From assembly GCA_011799875.1 (NCBI GenBank), contig CM022298.1:287528395-287592394 (forward strand): a DNA stretch of 64,000 nt, given 5' to 3'. The position numbers and the translations under genes were made by a program. Below are positions 1-10,679 of the stretch, piece by piece (the first letter of the stretch is position 1; each line of letters starts with the position of its first letter). Origin of the DNA: Thinopyrum elongatum (Eukaryota; Streptophyta; Magnoliopsida; Poales; Poaceae). The notes under the pieces were generated by a model. The model saw only the letters and a list, made by a program, of their open reading frames with translations. It was not told the origin of the DNA and searched no databases.

Positions 1-710
1 CCTCATGTCAACGATCCGCCTGTACATCTCGTAGCTCATGTACACCTCCTTGGCCGCGTACACGATGTGAGCTTTGTCGATTTTCTCCATCCAGGCCGAG
101 TGCCAGGCACGCTTGTCCTTGTTGTAGGAATCCTTCATGTCTCTGTAGTAGGGGTCGATGATGGCCTCGGCGAGGTGAACCAGTGAGTCCTTCTCATGCT
201 CGTTGCTGCCCCAGATCTTGTATTGGCCCTGGATGTTGACAAGATTCTGGCAGGCGATGCCCGAATTCTTGAGCACCTTTACATCATTGGTGATGTCCAC
301 CGTAGCGAACATGTAGTGGGGGCTGTTGACAAACCTGGCGAAATGTCACAAGGCCTTGTGGCCAGGCAGTAGTGGTAGACGAGGACATGGTTGCGCACGC
401 ACATCTGGGCGACGGCGACCTTGGGACGAGACCCGGCACGAGCGCAGGTGTACTCGAGGTCAAACCCGACCACCTTGTACTTCTCCTCGGCAAGCAATAG
501 TTCCATGATGTGGATGGAGTGCTCCACCCAGACCGGGTTGTTGGTGTACACCACCGAGAGCTCCGTGAACCTTCTGTGGGTGTCCACCACGGCATGCATG
601 GTGAACTGCTGCTCGTCGTCGGCAGTCGCTCGGAGCGCTATTGGAGCCGCCCAGGATACCCTCTTAGAATTTGTCGTGGTGGGTGTGCTTCTTGTAATGG
701 TGGGGCGCAA
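1..710 (-). pseudogene. Werner-type 3'-5' exonuclease-like pseudogene, 3' end outside window
   Basis: The minus strand from the ATG at 708-710 encodes a DEDD-type 3'-5' exonuclease of the plant Werner-like family, which removes 3' nucleotides from DNA or RNA using two metal ions. Exo motif I reads VVGFDLEYT, with the expected D and E. The match continues through AVAQMCVRNHVLVYHY and, after a frame change, through a TNDVKVLKN block. The frame changes at about 345/346: one base appears to be missing, and the shifted frame is then open to base 1. The last visible motif is YAAKEVY, where the DEDDy class normally has YxxxD, so one metal ligand is E instead of D. The gene continues past the left edge. 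A polymorphic frameshift allele or a sequencing error could also explain the break. Confidence 0.75.
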
Positions 711-991
711 TCAAAAGGTTGAAGAGACACAAGGGTTAAATGGCCGCTGTAATAAATGGGGGCTGGCCGGCTTGTAGTCGTCACGTCTTGTCACCGCGTT
801 CATAGCGAAGGATTACAGTGCACGCTTGACAACACCGCACCGCACGCATTTCGTTTGACCATGCGTGGGCTCGAAGAGGCGCCAAATGTGTCGTCAGTGA
901 GCCTATTCCCGCGCTACCGCGCAATTTACCGCGCAAGCTTCCCCCCGGCTAGTTTGGCCACGCGTCGGCAAGAAGAGGGACAAATCGTGGC

Positions 992-998
992 ATTTATA
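992..998 (-). promoter_or_regulatory. Candidate TATA box for the exonuclease-like gene
   Basis: The minus strand reads TATAAAT about 280 bases upstream of the exonuclease ATG. The distance would imply a long 5' UTR. This rests on the motif and its position only. Confidence 0.25.
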
Positions 999-1133
999 GG
1001 CAAAAAGCTTTGTAAAAATGAAGTGTGTGGAATGACTTTGGTGATAAGTTTACCCGTGGGTGATGAGGTCAAAGTTACACAAAAGGGTGATGATGGACAC
1101 TCGAGTGCGATAATTAATTCTGCGCTCTACAGG

Positions 1134-1162
1134 GCACACGGTTGAAGAAACCAACTGTGTGC
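1134..1162. repeat. Inverted motif pair of the CACACGGTT / AACCGTGTG type
   Basis: GCACACGGTTG and CAACTGTGTGC face each other across a 7-base gap. The same arrangement recurs at 4830-4862, 9340-9615 and 12870-13270. Such repeated short inverted motifs are typical of CACTA transposon subterminal regions, but no CACTA terminus is visible next to this copy. Confidence 0.5.
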
Positions 1163-1523
1163 AATAATATCGAAGATCGCAGTCGAGTTAGCTATACAGA
1201 TCGTGTGCTATGATATCGACAAGGTAAACAGATTCGAGAATGGTTAATAAAATCTAAGTCCATTGCATATTAAGGTCAAAATAGTGCTACCAATATACGA
1301 GTCTCATACGATGCCATTTCAACGATTGTACCACAAAAGCTCAAAATATTACAAGGTTCAAATTCCAGAGTTATATGGCTCAAATTCGAAGATTACAAGG
1401 TTCAAACTGATATTAGAAATGAAATTCAGCTCATCTGTTGCAAACGCTCACGCTGATCCACTGAACATGGATATCAGAGAGGTTCAAACTAATATTACCA
1501 CTTGTAAGTCTGGTTTCGAAACC

Positions 1524-3402
1524 TCATAATTTTTCAAAAGGGTCAGCCACCGAGAAGTCATGTATGGGGTTGACACGATGACTTCCGATTACTCTGTCAT
1601 CTGAAGTTCCAAAATGAAATTCAGCATTTTTGGAGCCTATTCCATTCTGCCGCAGCCGCCGGCGCTGATCAACCAACCATTCATTTTTGCGAAATAAATG
1701 TAGGGCAAACCTCATTACCTTCAGCACCCTTGCTCTGACAACAAAGAACCTGGTGAATATAATCTCCGGTAAGGTCCCTCGGTAGGAGTTCAAAGTAATT
1801 TTTGAGAGATGCAGATCTAGGCATTCGATGTGATTGTTATATTGTATCGCATTATCCACCACCGGGCCTAATCTTATCTGCAAAAGAAGAAAACATGTTA
1901 GTGCCTACATGCAGTTTTGAACACTACTACAGGCCTATTTGGTTTGCAGGATTTGTAAAATGCACTAACATGCCATCTTCGATCCGACATGATTAACATG
2001 GGTATTTGATTACAATCTAGAAAAATGTAGCCTTCTTCACAAGAGCTTGGAGTGGATGAAAAGTTCCCTCAGAAAACTAGTACAGATGAATCCAAAGGAG
2101 AAATGCTTATGGATTGTAACCATATGGATCAAGCAACCAATATGGGGGGGGGGGAACATGTATGTACTGAAATCCTCCAAAAAATCCTTCAGAAATCGTA
2201 GTACATTGTCATTGTAAACTTGGAAAAAGGTGTCACAAATTGAACTCCCTTATGGTTAACATTTAACAGGAAAGGAACATCACCTCAATATGTAGCTTCT
2301 CCAGGCACGAAAAGCATCTCAGGAAACTAACAACTTGCTCCAGGTTGGGGCCGATAGATTCTAGTGCCAAGACCTTCACTGTGCGCAGTTTCGGGGTCAA
2401 GCTTGTCGGACTCATTTTCTGGATGACAGACGAACATACATCTTCAAAATTAGAAATAATGTTAATTTCTAGAAGGAGAGGTAGAAGGCGGCTGTTGTAC
2501 CTGAACGGGTGTGGATCCAATAACAAGTTCGGAGTATTTGTCAGACGAGTAGCCCACCACTGTCAATTTCGGCGCAGAAATGACATTGATTCTTGTTGGA
2601 CCTTCTTGATCAACTACAAGTAATCTCTCAAGTGAAGGTGTGTCCTCAATGACCATACCATGGTACACATCTTGTGATGTCTTCTTGCCACACCAGCAAC
2701 ACACATAAATAGTCCGGAGAGTCATGGAGGTGATGTGGAAGCTACTCAACCCATTGATCGCCTGAAGATGAAGGTACTCGAGTGCAGTACAGCCATGGAG
2801 CAGGCGCTCCATGTCACTGTTTGGGAGGCATACGGCGATGAGCTCGAGGTGCTTCAGTCGTGGTAGAATAAGAGCGGGCGCGTCATTAAGGGGGGGGGGA
2901 TGGCAGTTCCTGAACTTGGCGACGCGCAGTGTGGGCGCGAGGCGGAGCACGGACGTTGGCAGGGAGCGCATATGCCCATCATCAAAAGTGAGCTTCTCAA
3001 GCTGATCTAGGGCGGGGGATCAGAACCAGTCGTCAAGCTTGGCTCGGTCCTTGCCGTTGGAACGGAACTTGCCCATGCTAAGGGCTCTGGTTGGGCCAGG
3101 GTGACTGCCGAGGATCTTGGAGAACGCATCCAAGCTTTTGCGATAGCCATGGAAGAGCTCGTGGGTGTCGATGAAGTCGAGAGGGGTGGAGGTCCATAGG
3201 GGGCGCCACCGCCGGGAAAGGACGGTTGTCCGCGCCCCATATTTGATTGGGAGGAGGGAGATGATGACTGTCAACATATCATCGGGGAGGCTACTGATGA
3301 AGTCTAGGCCTGCTGGAGTCCCTTGCGGTTCTTGCTCAACCTGCCTCCTCTTGTTGGCAGCCCTGTTCTCCACCTCCGGAGTCTCCTTGTCAGCGACGCT
3401 TT
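1524..3402 (-). pseudogene. F-box / LRR / FBD protein, 3' exons of a B3::F-box fusion, one in-frame stop
   Basis: Three minus-strand exons, 3402-2501, 2418-2284 and 1877-1524, join in phase with good splice sites. The first carries an F-box ([18 protein letters not shown], then [13 protein letters not shown]) and LRR-like sequence (LPRLKHLELIAV, CTALEYLHLQAI). The second has the pre-FBD segment (RTVKVLALESIGPNLEQVV). The third is an FBD-type C-terminus rich in HIECLDLHLSKITL and VLKVMRFALHLF. F-box proteins of this class are substrate receptors of SCF ubiquitin ligases. An in-frame TGA at 3020-3022 separates F-box and LRR parts. It fits a CGA-to-TGA change, and the frame is open on both sides. 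No ATG lies in this frame between the first acceptor and the F-box, so translation would have to enter from the upstream B3-like exons. Confidence 0.8.
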
Positions 3403-3590
3403 CTGATAGAAGTGGGAGTACAGGGAATATTTAGTTAAAACATGGCAATAGAAAAGTGTATTGGTAACTAGAAGTTAGTAGGTAGGAATAGAGTAAGAAA
3501 ATGGAATAACAATTGGTTGCTTAAATACTACACAATTCATTTGATATTGCTGGGTAAGTCAACATGCAGATACTTGAAAAGAAAACTTAC

Positions 3591-4431
3591 TTCGAACAAA
3601 GTCTGGACGGATGATATCGTCGGGGAAGTTAGCATATATCTCATGACCAGGCTCTTTTATGTGCAGTGCAATTTTAGTGCTAGATTTCAGTACATAAAAC
3701 TTAGAAATTTCTTTCCAAAGTCCAATGCCAAAATAGGAGTCACCATGTTCATCAAGTCTTACAGTAGCAACGATTGTAAATCCATGGTTTGTGTTCAGTA
3801 TGACATCCCTGCAGTCTTGATTTATGTAAAGGGAAAGATTGTGTACTACAAATTCTGTTGCATAGCAAGGGACGCGCTGCAGAAAATGGTAGGATTGTTA
3901 AAGAAAATATGGTAACATGCAAATATGGGCCCAAATTGAAAGAACTGTACAACAGTTGAAATCGAAGGACAAAAATCTATAATTAAATAGATAGGGTAAA
4001 CATGATGTCATGGAAATATGAGAGTAATCGAAAGAACAATACATCATTAATTTGCCTAATATAGAAAGAAGAGGAAAAAAAATCCCCTTTGACTTATATG
4101 GTGCATGTGGCACCTTTTATCCAAATGTAGCAATATTTAGTATATATTCAGGAAAGTAGGCCATGCCAACCGATTTAGGGTGAGATTGAACATACCGCGC
4201 GCATCCTCAAGTCATCTGGTATGGTGAGATGGAACTCCATGGATGTCTGGCGGAGGCCTCAAAGTCCTGATGTGTCTATGCACTGTACACTCTATGAATG
4301 AAAGAAAACCCTCAAATCAGCTCGACTAAAAATGAATTCAGGGTGATTTTGGCCGGGTGATTAAAGGAGGCAGATGAACTGGGATAAGAGATGAGATAAT
4401 ATCTCATTAAATTAGTTACCTTGTTGTCCAT
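3591..4431 (-). pseudogene. B3-like exons, 5' half of the B3::F-box fusion
   Basis: Exons read by hand on the minus strand are 4431-4420 (ATG plus three codons, MDNK, then GTAACT), 4291-4196 (96 bases) and 3876-3591 (286 bases). The last is open over 95 codons and starts RVPCYATEFVV. It shares architecture with the B3-like exon at 34193-33912: a W...F block, then KIALHIKEPGHEI against RMLMEIAEPGLIV. B3 domains are plant-specific DNA-binding folds. The donor at 3590 is GTAAGT. It leaves one base, which joins the acceptor at 3403 in the F-box frame. The 96-base exon has an in-frame TGA at 4259-4261, so either that exon is skipped, translation starts at the ATG at 4240, or the copy is dead. The 3' half of the B3 gene is absent and F-box exons take its place. 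Confidence 0.6.
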
Positions 4432-4788
4432 GAGAAAAAATCCTCAGTACGGCAGATTCCCCAACCGGGCGGAGCTGGATCGACCGCGAGCAGCGTCGAG
4501 AAAGTCGATGGTGATAGGCGGCGGCAAGCAGAAGTGGCGAAATGTGGTGGGGTTTGCCGGCAGCCTGGCGGCGGCGGCAGGCGACGAGCTAAGTGGTTGC
4601 CGCCGTGATAGGCGGTGCCATGGATAGACGCGGAGGAGCTTGTGCAGGTGTGAATGGGGACCGGAGGGGGTGGTGGGCGGGGTGAGGGTTTTTGTGACGT
4701 GGGGATGGTGAGGGTTTTCTTTTTTGAATTGGGTGGTGAGGGTTTTCTGTCCCGCAAAGAGTTTCAGAGGCAACAGTTTGCTAGAGCC

Positions 4789-4870
4789 AACCGTGTGTGA
4801 TTGACGTAACAGGCAAAATGAAAGTCATTGCACACGGTTCCAATTTTGGGAACCGTGTGTGATTGACGTA
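4789..4870. repeat. Three AACCGTGTGTGATTGACGTA-type motifs, one as an inverted pair
   Basis: AACCGTGTGTGAT lies at 4789-4801 and again at 4851-4863, with GCACACGGTT at 4830-4839 facing the second copy across a short gap. The first and second copies are both followed by TGACGTA. This is the same motif family as at 1134, 9340 and 12890. Confidence 0.55.
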
Positions 4871-4871
4871 C

Positions 4872-5103
4872 TACCTCCGTCCTGGTTTATTGGTCCCCTT
4901 TGTAATTTGTACCAAATTTTGACCAAATATTTAACTAACAAATGTTTATGCATGTCATCAAAAATTATATCATTGAACACTATGTTCAAATACGCATCCA
5001 ACGATATAATTTTTGCTGACCTGCACTAACATTTTGTCAGTTAAATCTTTGGTCAAAATTTAACACAAATTACAAAGGGGACCAATAAACCAGGATGGAG
5101 GTA
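4872..5103. mobile_element. Stowaway-like MITE with long inverted repeats
   Basis: CCTCCGTCCTGGTTTATTGG at the left and its near-perfect reverse complement, ending GGATGGAGG, enclose about 228 bases that fold back on themselves. TA lies directly outside each end (4872-4873 and 5102-5103), as expected for the Stowaway/Tc1-Mariner target site. The element is AT-rich, has no ORF and lies upstream of the B3/F-box gene. Confidence 0.85.
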
Positions 5104-5279
5104 GATTCCATCAACCGAACTGATTGCATCCATATCCCACATTTAGACATAAGTAAACATAGATTAAACATACTCAGACATAGATAATAAGCGTACACAA
5201 GCATAGTTCAACCATAAGTACATAGTTCAACCATCATTAAGCATACTCAAGCGTACATAGTTCGATCCCACATCTCATC

Positions 5280-6347
5280 TCATCTGCCGGCACGATCCCG
5301 AAGCTTCTCCAGGTACTCAGCGTACGCGGCGTGCGCCACCCTGCGAGAATACTTCTGCTTGAAGGAGCCAACGACTCGTCCTCTTGCATGCGCCAGAACA
5401 CTTTCATACGCGTCATGAAGCTTTTGGTTGCAAAATGGGCATCGATAGCCGCCGTCCTAGGTCCTAATACGCCTGTTATGCATTCCCGCATAAATCTCCC
5501 TCAGGATTTGCCTCTTGTACCACCTCTGGCCATCTTCATCCTCGCTGTCCACATCGTCAGACAACACCTATATAAATAGTAAAAAAATGTGGCGTCAAAT
5601 TAATGTTTACAAACTAATCTCTAGCGAACATTTGGCAGTTGCCAAAATTTGGCATCAAATCAATGTTTACATGCCGTGAAGTAGGATTAGGAATTTATGG
5701 CTATTTTTTATACATATCCAGAGATTATGGTTCAATTTTTAAGCATAGTCGTCTATGTACAGACCAATCTTGAAGAAAATAATGGCACAAACATATATGT
5801 AGGTCATTCAAAATCAATTGTCAAGTCCTGGGTAGGAATTATTAGCACAAACACTAACCCTAGTCGGATTACTAGCAGAAATCATTTGCATAGATGAAAC
5901 AACTAATCACTTATCACTTGTACCATTCAAACAATCAATACACTACACGGATCTAACGAAACTTACTCAAATTTCATGGATTGGGAGATCATAACCATAG
6001 GATTTCTATTCCAAAAAGGGGGAGACAGGAGTAACCAGAGAAACCCTAGGATCTATTTGACACATAAATGGGTATAGATGACTAACCAGTTGTTCGTCAT
6101 CGTCGGAGTCGTCGCCGAAGTGGTCGTCAGAGTCGTCGCCGGGGTCGTCACCCGAGTCGTCACCGGAGTCGGTGTGGACCTCCGCCTCTGGCTGTGGAAG
6201 CTCGACGCCGTTGACGACGACAGGGTGCAGCGATACCTCGCCGGTGGTGATGGCAACCTCTGTCTCCATCTCCACGCCGTGCTCCGATGCTTCAGCAGCC
6301 CCAGCGTCGCCACTCCCTCCGATGGGGCGCTTCGGTGGCATCCTCAT
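5280..6347 (-). pseudogene. Acidic zinc-finger (XS-type) protein, two exons, one in-frame stop
   Basis: Exon 1 (6347-6087, 87 codons, start MRMPPKRPIGG) ends in an Asp-rich tract of repeated SGDD/PGDD/SDD units. Exon 2 (5567-5280) joins in phase 0 across a 519-base intron with donor CTG|GTTAGT and acceptor ATAG|GTG. Exon 2 contains RWYKRQILREIYAGMHNRR and then CPFCNQKLHDAYESVLAHA, a C..C..H..H finger resembling the zf-XS motif of plant RNA-silencing proteins. A TAG at 5457-5459 falls nine codons before the finger; the frame then stays open to a TGA at 5280-5282. Predicted length without the stop is 182 residues. The function is inferred from the finger only. Confidence 0.6.
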
Positions 6348-7276
6348 ACACTGACGGCTTTGAGGACTGAGAGCGGTGTCGAGGATGCAAGCGGAGAGAG
6401 AGGATTGTGTGTGTGGCGAGGATGGGGGGTGCGGCCGCTCGGGCGCGCCATTAATATGGAGTAGTGGGAGAGAGGCGGGCGGCGGTCGAACCGTTGGCTC
6501 GCCTCCCAGTGAGCCTGCACACTGGACTGCTAGCATGCCTACCGTCGTTTCACACAGCTACTCGCACGCCTCCCAATGACACTGTGCAGCGAGCACGCCT
6601 CCCGTCAATTCACACACCTGCACGCACGCCTCCTGGTCTGCCTGTGCGGCGGACTGCTCACATGCGTCCCGTCAACTCACGCATGCTCGCACGGCACATG
6701 GGTCGCGTGGCGGCACGTATATTGTTTTTCTATTTGGATGATTAATGCTGCCGCTTTATTGCTTAACCGAAGCATGGCACGTATCCATTGTTGGTCTAAC
6801 GCTCACGGTTCAAATAAATAACCCATTTGGGATATTGGTTCCCAATTATTAATAATCTCCCGTTTGTAAGAAGATAAAGATTACATCAAAACTAGTCTCA
6901 AATTTGATAAAAAAAGTACAATGCCACTTTGTATTGGTGTCCATATGACAACACGATAAGTTTCATGAATTTCAAATAAGTTTTGGATGTACTAGAATTT
7001 AAAAATCAAGATTCTCAATGTTTGAAATTTCTTGCACGGGGAGTAAACATGCACCCAGTGAGACACATGTGTTTTTGCAATCCATTTAGGTGCACTGTCA
7101 CGTGTGCATGTAGCTCAAATTTGATTTTTGCACATTATACCCCTAGAAAATCAATAAATGTACTAAAACATCTTAATGATCTTTGTTTTTTTTTCAAAAT
7201 TAAAACGTCCCTCCTTTGGTAACATATGTTCACCGCGGGATAATTTAACATGCATTGTAGTTGCGGTGGATTCGTG
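6348..7276. repeat. GC-rich degenerate repeat, then plain AT-rich sequence
   Basis: Between about 6490 and 6700 the phrase GCACGCCTCCC with nearby TCAATTCACACA or TCAACTCACGCA recurs several times at irregular spacing, suggesting old local duplication. From 6720 to 7270 I see no gene or structured repeat. Confidence 0.35.
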
Positions 7277-7295
7277 GTGTGTGTGTGTGTGTGTG
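7277..7295. repeat. (GT)n microsatellite
   Basis: About nine uninterrupted GT units sit directly before the tandem array that follows. Confidence 0.9.
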
Positions 7296-9290
7296 CGTCT
7301 GGGGGGTGGCGGGTGGCTGGCAGTACACTATGAGTCGTGAGCCACCGTGTGGGTTGGCCATTTTGTGAAGCAGGTGCCACATCAGAGTCATGAATTCGTT
7401 ATTTAAAACATTACACAACCCTTTCATACATACATGTTTTGGCCACATGCAGTCGATGGTTGTCCTACACGACACTCGATACTCGCGTGTGACGCTTTTT
7501 GTGGGCCCACGAGGTCATCGTCCATCACTTTGACGAATAGCTGGCAGAGAGGTTAATTTGACCAGCAAGGTAGACTCTTTTTTGTTTGTGTTATGGTGGG
7601 AGTACATAGTACGCGTCGAAGAGGTGGGAGGGGTCTAGCATATATACTATACGTACGCGTCCGTGAACAAGTACACCTCACTCAGTGTCAGGACTTTTCA
7701 GTTTCCGAGGCACGTGCCACATCAAAGTTGTGAAATTGGCTATTCAAACATCACACAACACCTCTTTGGGCCACATGCATGCAGGCGGTGGTTATCCTAG
7801 GACACTCACGTGTGACGCTTCCATCTGTGGGCCCACGAGGCCATCGTCGATGCATGCATCACTTTGACCTACATCGGGAGAGGTTAATTAATTTCACCAT
7901 CAAGGAGGATTCTTTTTGGGTTGTATTACGGTAGGAGCATATAGTATGCATCGAAGAGGGGGAAGGGGACCATCATATGTAGTACGCTTCATGAACCTCG
8001 CTCTGTGTGGGGACTTTACGGTTTTCGAGGCATGTGCCACATCAAAGTTGTGCATTTTGGGTATTCAACATATGTTTGGCCCACATGCAAAGTGATGGTG
8101 GTTGTTCTCTCGCACCCACTTAAGCGGTTATTAGCGATATCGATGCTTTCCATCTGTGGGCCCGCTTGGTCCATCACTACTTTGCCTGAGAACGAGAGAG
8201 GTTAATTTGACTTAGGAGGGGATTATTTTTTTGTTTGTAATACGGTATATATATAGGTCATGCTCTGGGATGACATGATACAGTTTGAGCACACACATGC
8301 ATGTGTACGCATGAATCCCTCCCATCGAGTCGAAGTAGCTAGTACCACGACACGTCATGAACCGATCTCGCTCTGTGTGGGGACTATACGATTTTCGACG
8401 CACGCGCCACATCAATGTTGTGAAATGGTATTCAAACATGCATGCACGCATCACCTCCATACATATGCATGTAGTGGTTGTCTTCGAACGGTACACTCCC
8501 TCACGTGGTTATCGACGACAAGCCTATATATTCGTGGGCCCGCGTGGACATCCATGATCACCTTGACCGACAACAAGATAGGTTACCATGGCGGATTCTT
8601 CCTTTGGTTCGTGTTATCATAGTATAGGTCATGGTGAGATTCAGACCTAATTAAGTTTGAGCGCATACTATGCACGCATGCATGAATCCCCGTCATCGGC
8701 TTGAAGTGTGGTGTGACATACATATGCATCGTCAACTAACCCTTACTCATTGTGGGGATTTCTGGTTCGAAAGCACGGTGCCACATCAAAGTTGTCCCAT
8801 TGTGTATTCAAACACACCTCTCCATACATATGTTTGGGCCACACGCAGGCAGTGGTTGTGTTCGGGGACTAGCTACTTGCGTGATTATTGGCGAGCTAGC
8901 CCATCTCCGGGGTCGCATGGACGGCCATCACTTTGACCAACAAGAAGAGAGAGGTTGTACGACCAAGGTGGATTATTCTTGGTCCATTTTACGATCCATC
9001 TTGGTGAGATGCCTCTCTGGCCCATCGACTGAAAGTGGGTGTGTGTTTGTTGCGGGGGGGGGGGACTGCTACTTCACACTTGCTAGGGAACCTCCGTGGG
9101 GGGCAGCATTCATACTTAGGATTCCCTTCCTGCCGACACGAGGGGGGGGGGGGCAAGCAATACTGTGCGCTTTGCAAGACAGGTGCCACATCGAAGTTGC
9201 ATTTGGTATTTGAACATCAAACCACCCTTTTCATACATATATTTGGTCCACATGCAAGTGTGTTCGTGTTCTGACCCTCTCCCATGTCCT
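7290..9290 (+). repeat. Tandem array of six diverged units, 320-405 bp each
   Basis: A landmark, GTGCCACATCAAAGTTGTG with variants, occurs at 7374, 7714, 8034, 8404, 8778 and 9183. Spacings are 340, 320, 370, 374 and 405 bases. Most units also carry a CACATGCA tract, a TGTGGGCCCACGAGG-like tract, a CATCACTTTGAC tract and a GAGAGGTTAATTTGAC tract in the same order. The units are diverged and contain no shared ORF. It is a degenerate minisatellite-like array of unknown origin. Confidence 0.8.
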
Positions 9291-9335
9291 TTTTCGCCAA
9301 ATTTATGAACATTAGACAAGTCAGATGACGCAACA

Positions 9336-9620
9336 GACACGGTTCACTCACACTAACCGTGTGCCACGCCGGTGCCCCTGTCACGCACATCCGCACAGTA
9401 CATTGGGCTCCACGAGGCTTCCCCTCTCAAAAATATCTACCTGCCTGCAGCTTTTTTCTGTTTGATAACGCACGGTTATTATGTTTCGACCGTGTGTGAT
9501 GTTTCTTCTTCCCGCTTCCGCTTGCATCCCTCGAAAATATCTGCCCGCCTCAAGGGTTTTTCTGTTTCATAACACACAGTTGTTATTTTCGGACCGTGTG
9601 CAATGCACCATCATCCAAAT
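9336..9620. repeat. CACTA-type subterminal motif block, left
   Basis: Three inverted pairs occur in a row: ACACGGTT...AACCGTGTG at about 9337-9362, CGCACGGTT...ACCGTGTGTGATG at about 9469-9500, and ACACAGTTG...ACCGTGTGCAATG at about 9575-9606. The spacing and facing orientation match the block at 12885-13270 on the other side of the B3 pseudogene. Confidence 0.55.
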
Positions 9621-9739
9621 TTTCAATAGCCCCGGCATTTCACTCCTGCGTTTGACTCCTGCATAGTAAAATTTTCAGTAGCCGCATCATTTCCTCAAAC
9701 AACCCCCCTGCCCCCTCCACACACACGCACACCAAAACC

Positions 9740-9770
9740 TCATCGGGCGCGCGCGCGCGCGCACACACAC
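9740..9770. repeat. Low-complexity GC/CA dinucleotide run
   Basis: Alternating GC units run directly into alternating CA units, followed by a C-rich stretch in what looks like the 5' flank of the B3 pseudogene. Confidence 0.85.
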
Positions 9771-10414
9771 CCCCCCTCCCTCACTCGAAACCCTAGCAAG
9801 GTCGCCGCCGCCGCCGCAAGGCCTCCATTGTCAACATCTATCGGTTTGCCCGTGCAACTTACCCACCGATCTCTATACCCAGGCCACCCTGAGTTTCTTA
9901 GATGATGCCTGCCAAACACCCCCTTTCCCACAGATCCCCATCCCCATCCCCATCCCCCACTCCAGAGCATCGCAGCCTAAGCCCGGCTACGCTTCCCATG
10001 GAGCTCGAGGAGTGACTGGCCCAAAAGAGGTGTATCGCGGTCTCTTCGCCCGACGTTGCCGAGGAAGCTGACGACCATTACTTGCTGCAGGCACTCAATC
10101 AGCGGGCTAGATTATGCGGGTATGTCGCGGACGCCGGCTACGACATCGAGGTCGTCGACAACGACGGCCTGACGCGGGCTATGTCACAGGTTAAGTGGCC
10201 CACCCCCAACCCCTCGGGTTCAACCGCCGTCGATCTCATCCATGGCCCCGCCGTTGATCTCCTCTAGCTCACTGTCAAGAATTTGCCATCCTACATCGCC
10301 ATCGAGCCCCTTTTGTCATTTCTGAAGGACACGTTCTGCGATGCTGGCTTGGGATCCACAGCTTCCAAGTCAGACCTCATCGACGGCGACCATGAGGAGG
10401 GCACCCTCTCCGAC

Positions 10415-10591
10415 TCTTCCAAGGGGAAAGAGTCCATCTGCTCTTCCAGGGGGAAAGAGCCCGTCTGAGACATCAGGGAGGGCACCCTACAGCCCTGCTC
10501 TTCCAAGGGGAAGGAGCCCATCTGCGACAACATGGAGCGCATCCAGGGTTCGTGCTCTTCTGACGGGAACGAGCCCATCTGTGACAAGTGA
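10415..10591 (+). repeat. Coding minisatellite, SSKGKEPIC-type units
   Basis: Four copies of a 28-base unit close to CTCTTCCAAGGGGAAAGAGC plus CCATCTG occur within the first exon of the B3 pseudogene, encoding SSKGKESIC, SSRGKEPV, SSKGKEPIC and SSDGNEPIC. Spacing is irregular, so the intervening sequence also diverged. Confidence 0.75.
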
Positions 10592-10679
10592 GGAAACCCA
10601 TGATTTGTTTTGCCGTGCCTCTTCACAGGGGGGAACCCATGATTTGTTTTGTCGAGTCCCTTTTGTAGTGTAGTGAGAA

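Larger units (their letters stand above)
711..1523. other. Intergenic stretch, no convincing gene
   Basis: This holds the upstream side of the exonuclease-like pseudogene and the downstream side of the B3/F-box gene. A 129-codon plus-strand frame at 756-1145 has no recognisable domain. The only structured element I see is the inverted CACACGGTT/AACTGTGTG pair at 1134-1162. Confidence 0.5.

Noticed and set aside
756..1145. 129-codon plus-strand frame with an ATG
   Set aside because: No domain, no splice or promoter support, and it lies in the upstream region of the exonuclease-like pseudogene.
6006..6536. A 176-residue protein starting MLAVQCAGSL
   Set aside because: Only the part from 6347 to 6087 looks like a real exon; the upstream part is low-complexity and the downstream part reads into an intron after GTTAGT.
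7290..9290. Coding genes in the many 60-150 codon frames here
   Set aside because: Frames are not conserved between tandem units, as expected of non-coding repeat.
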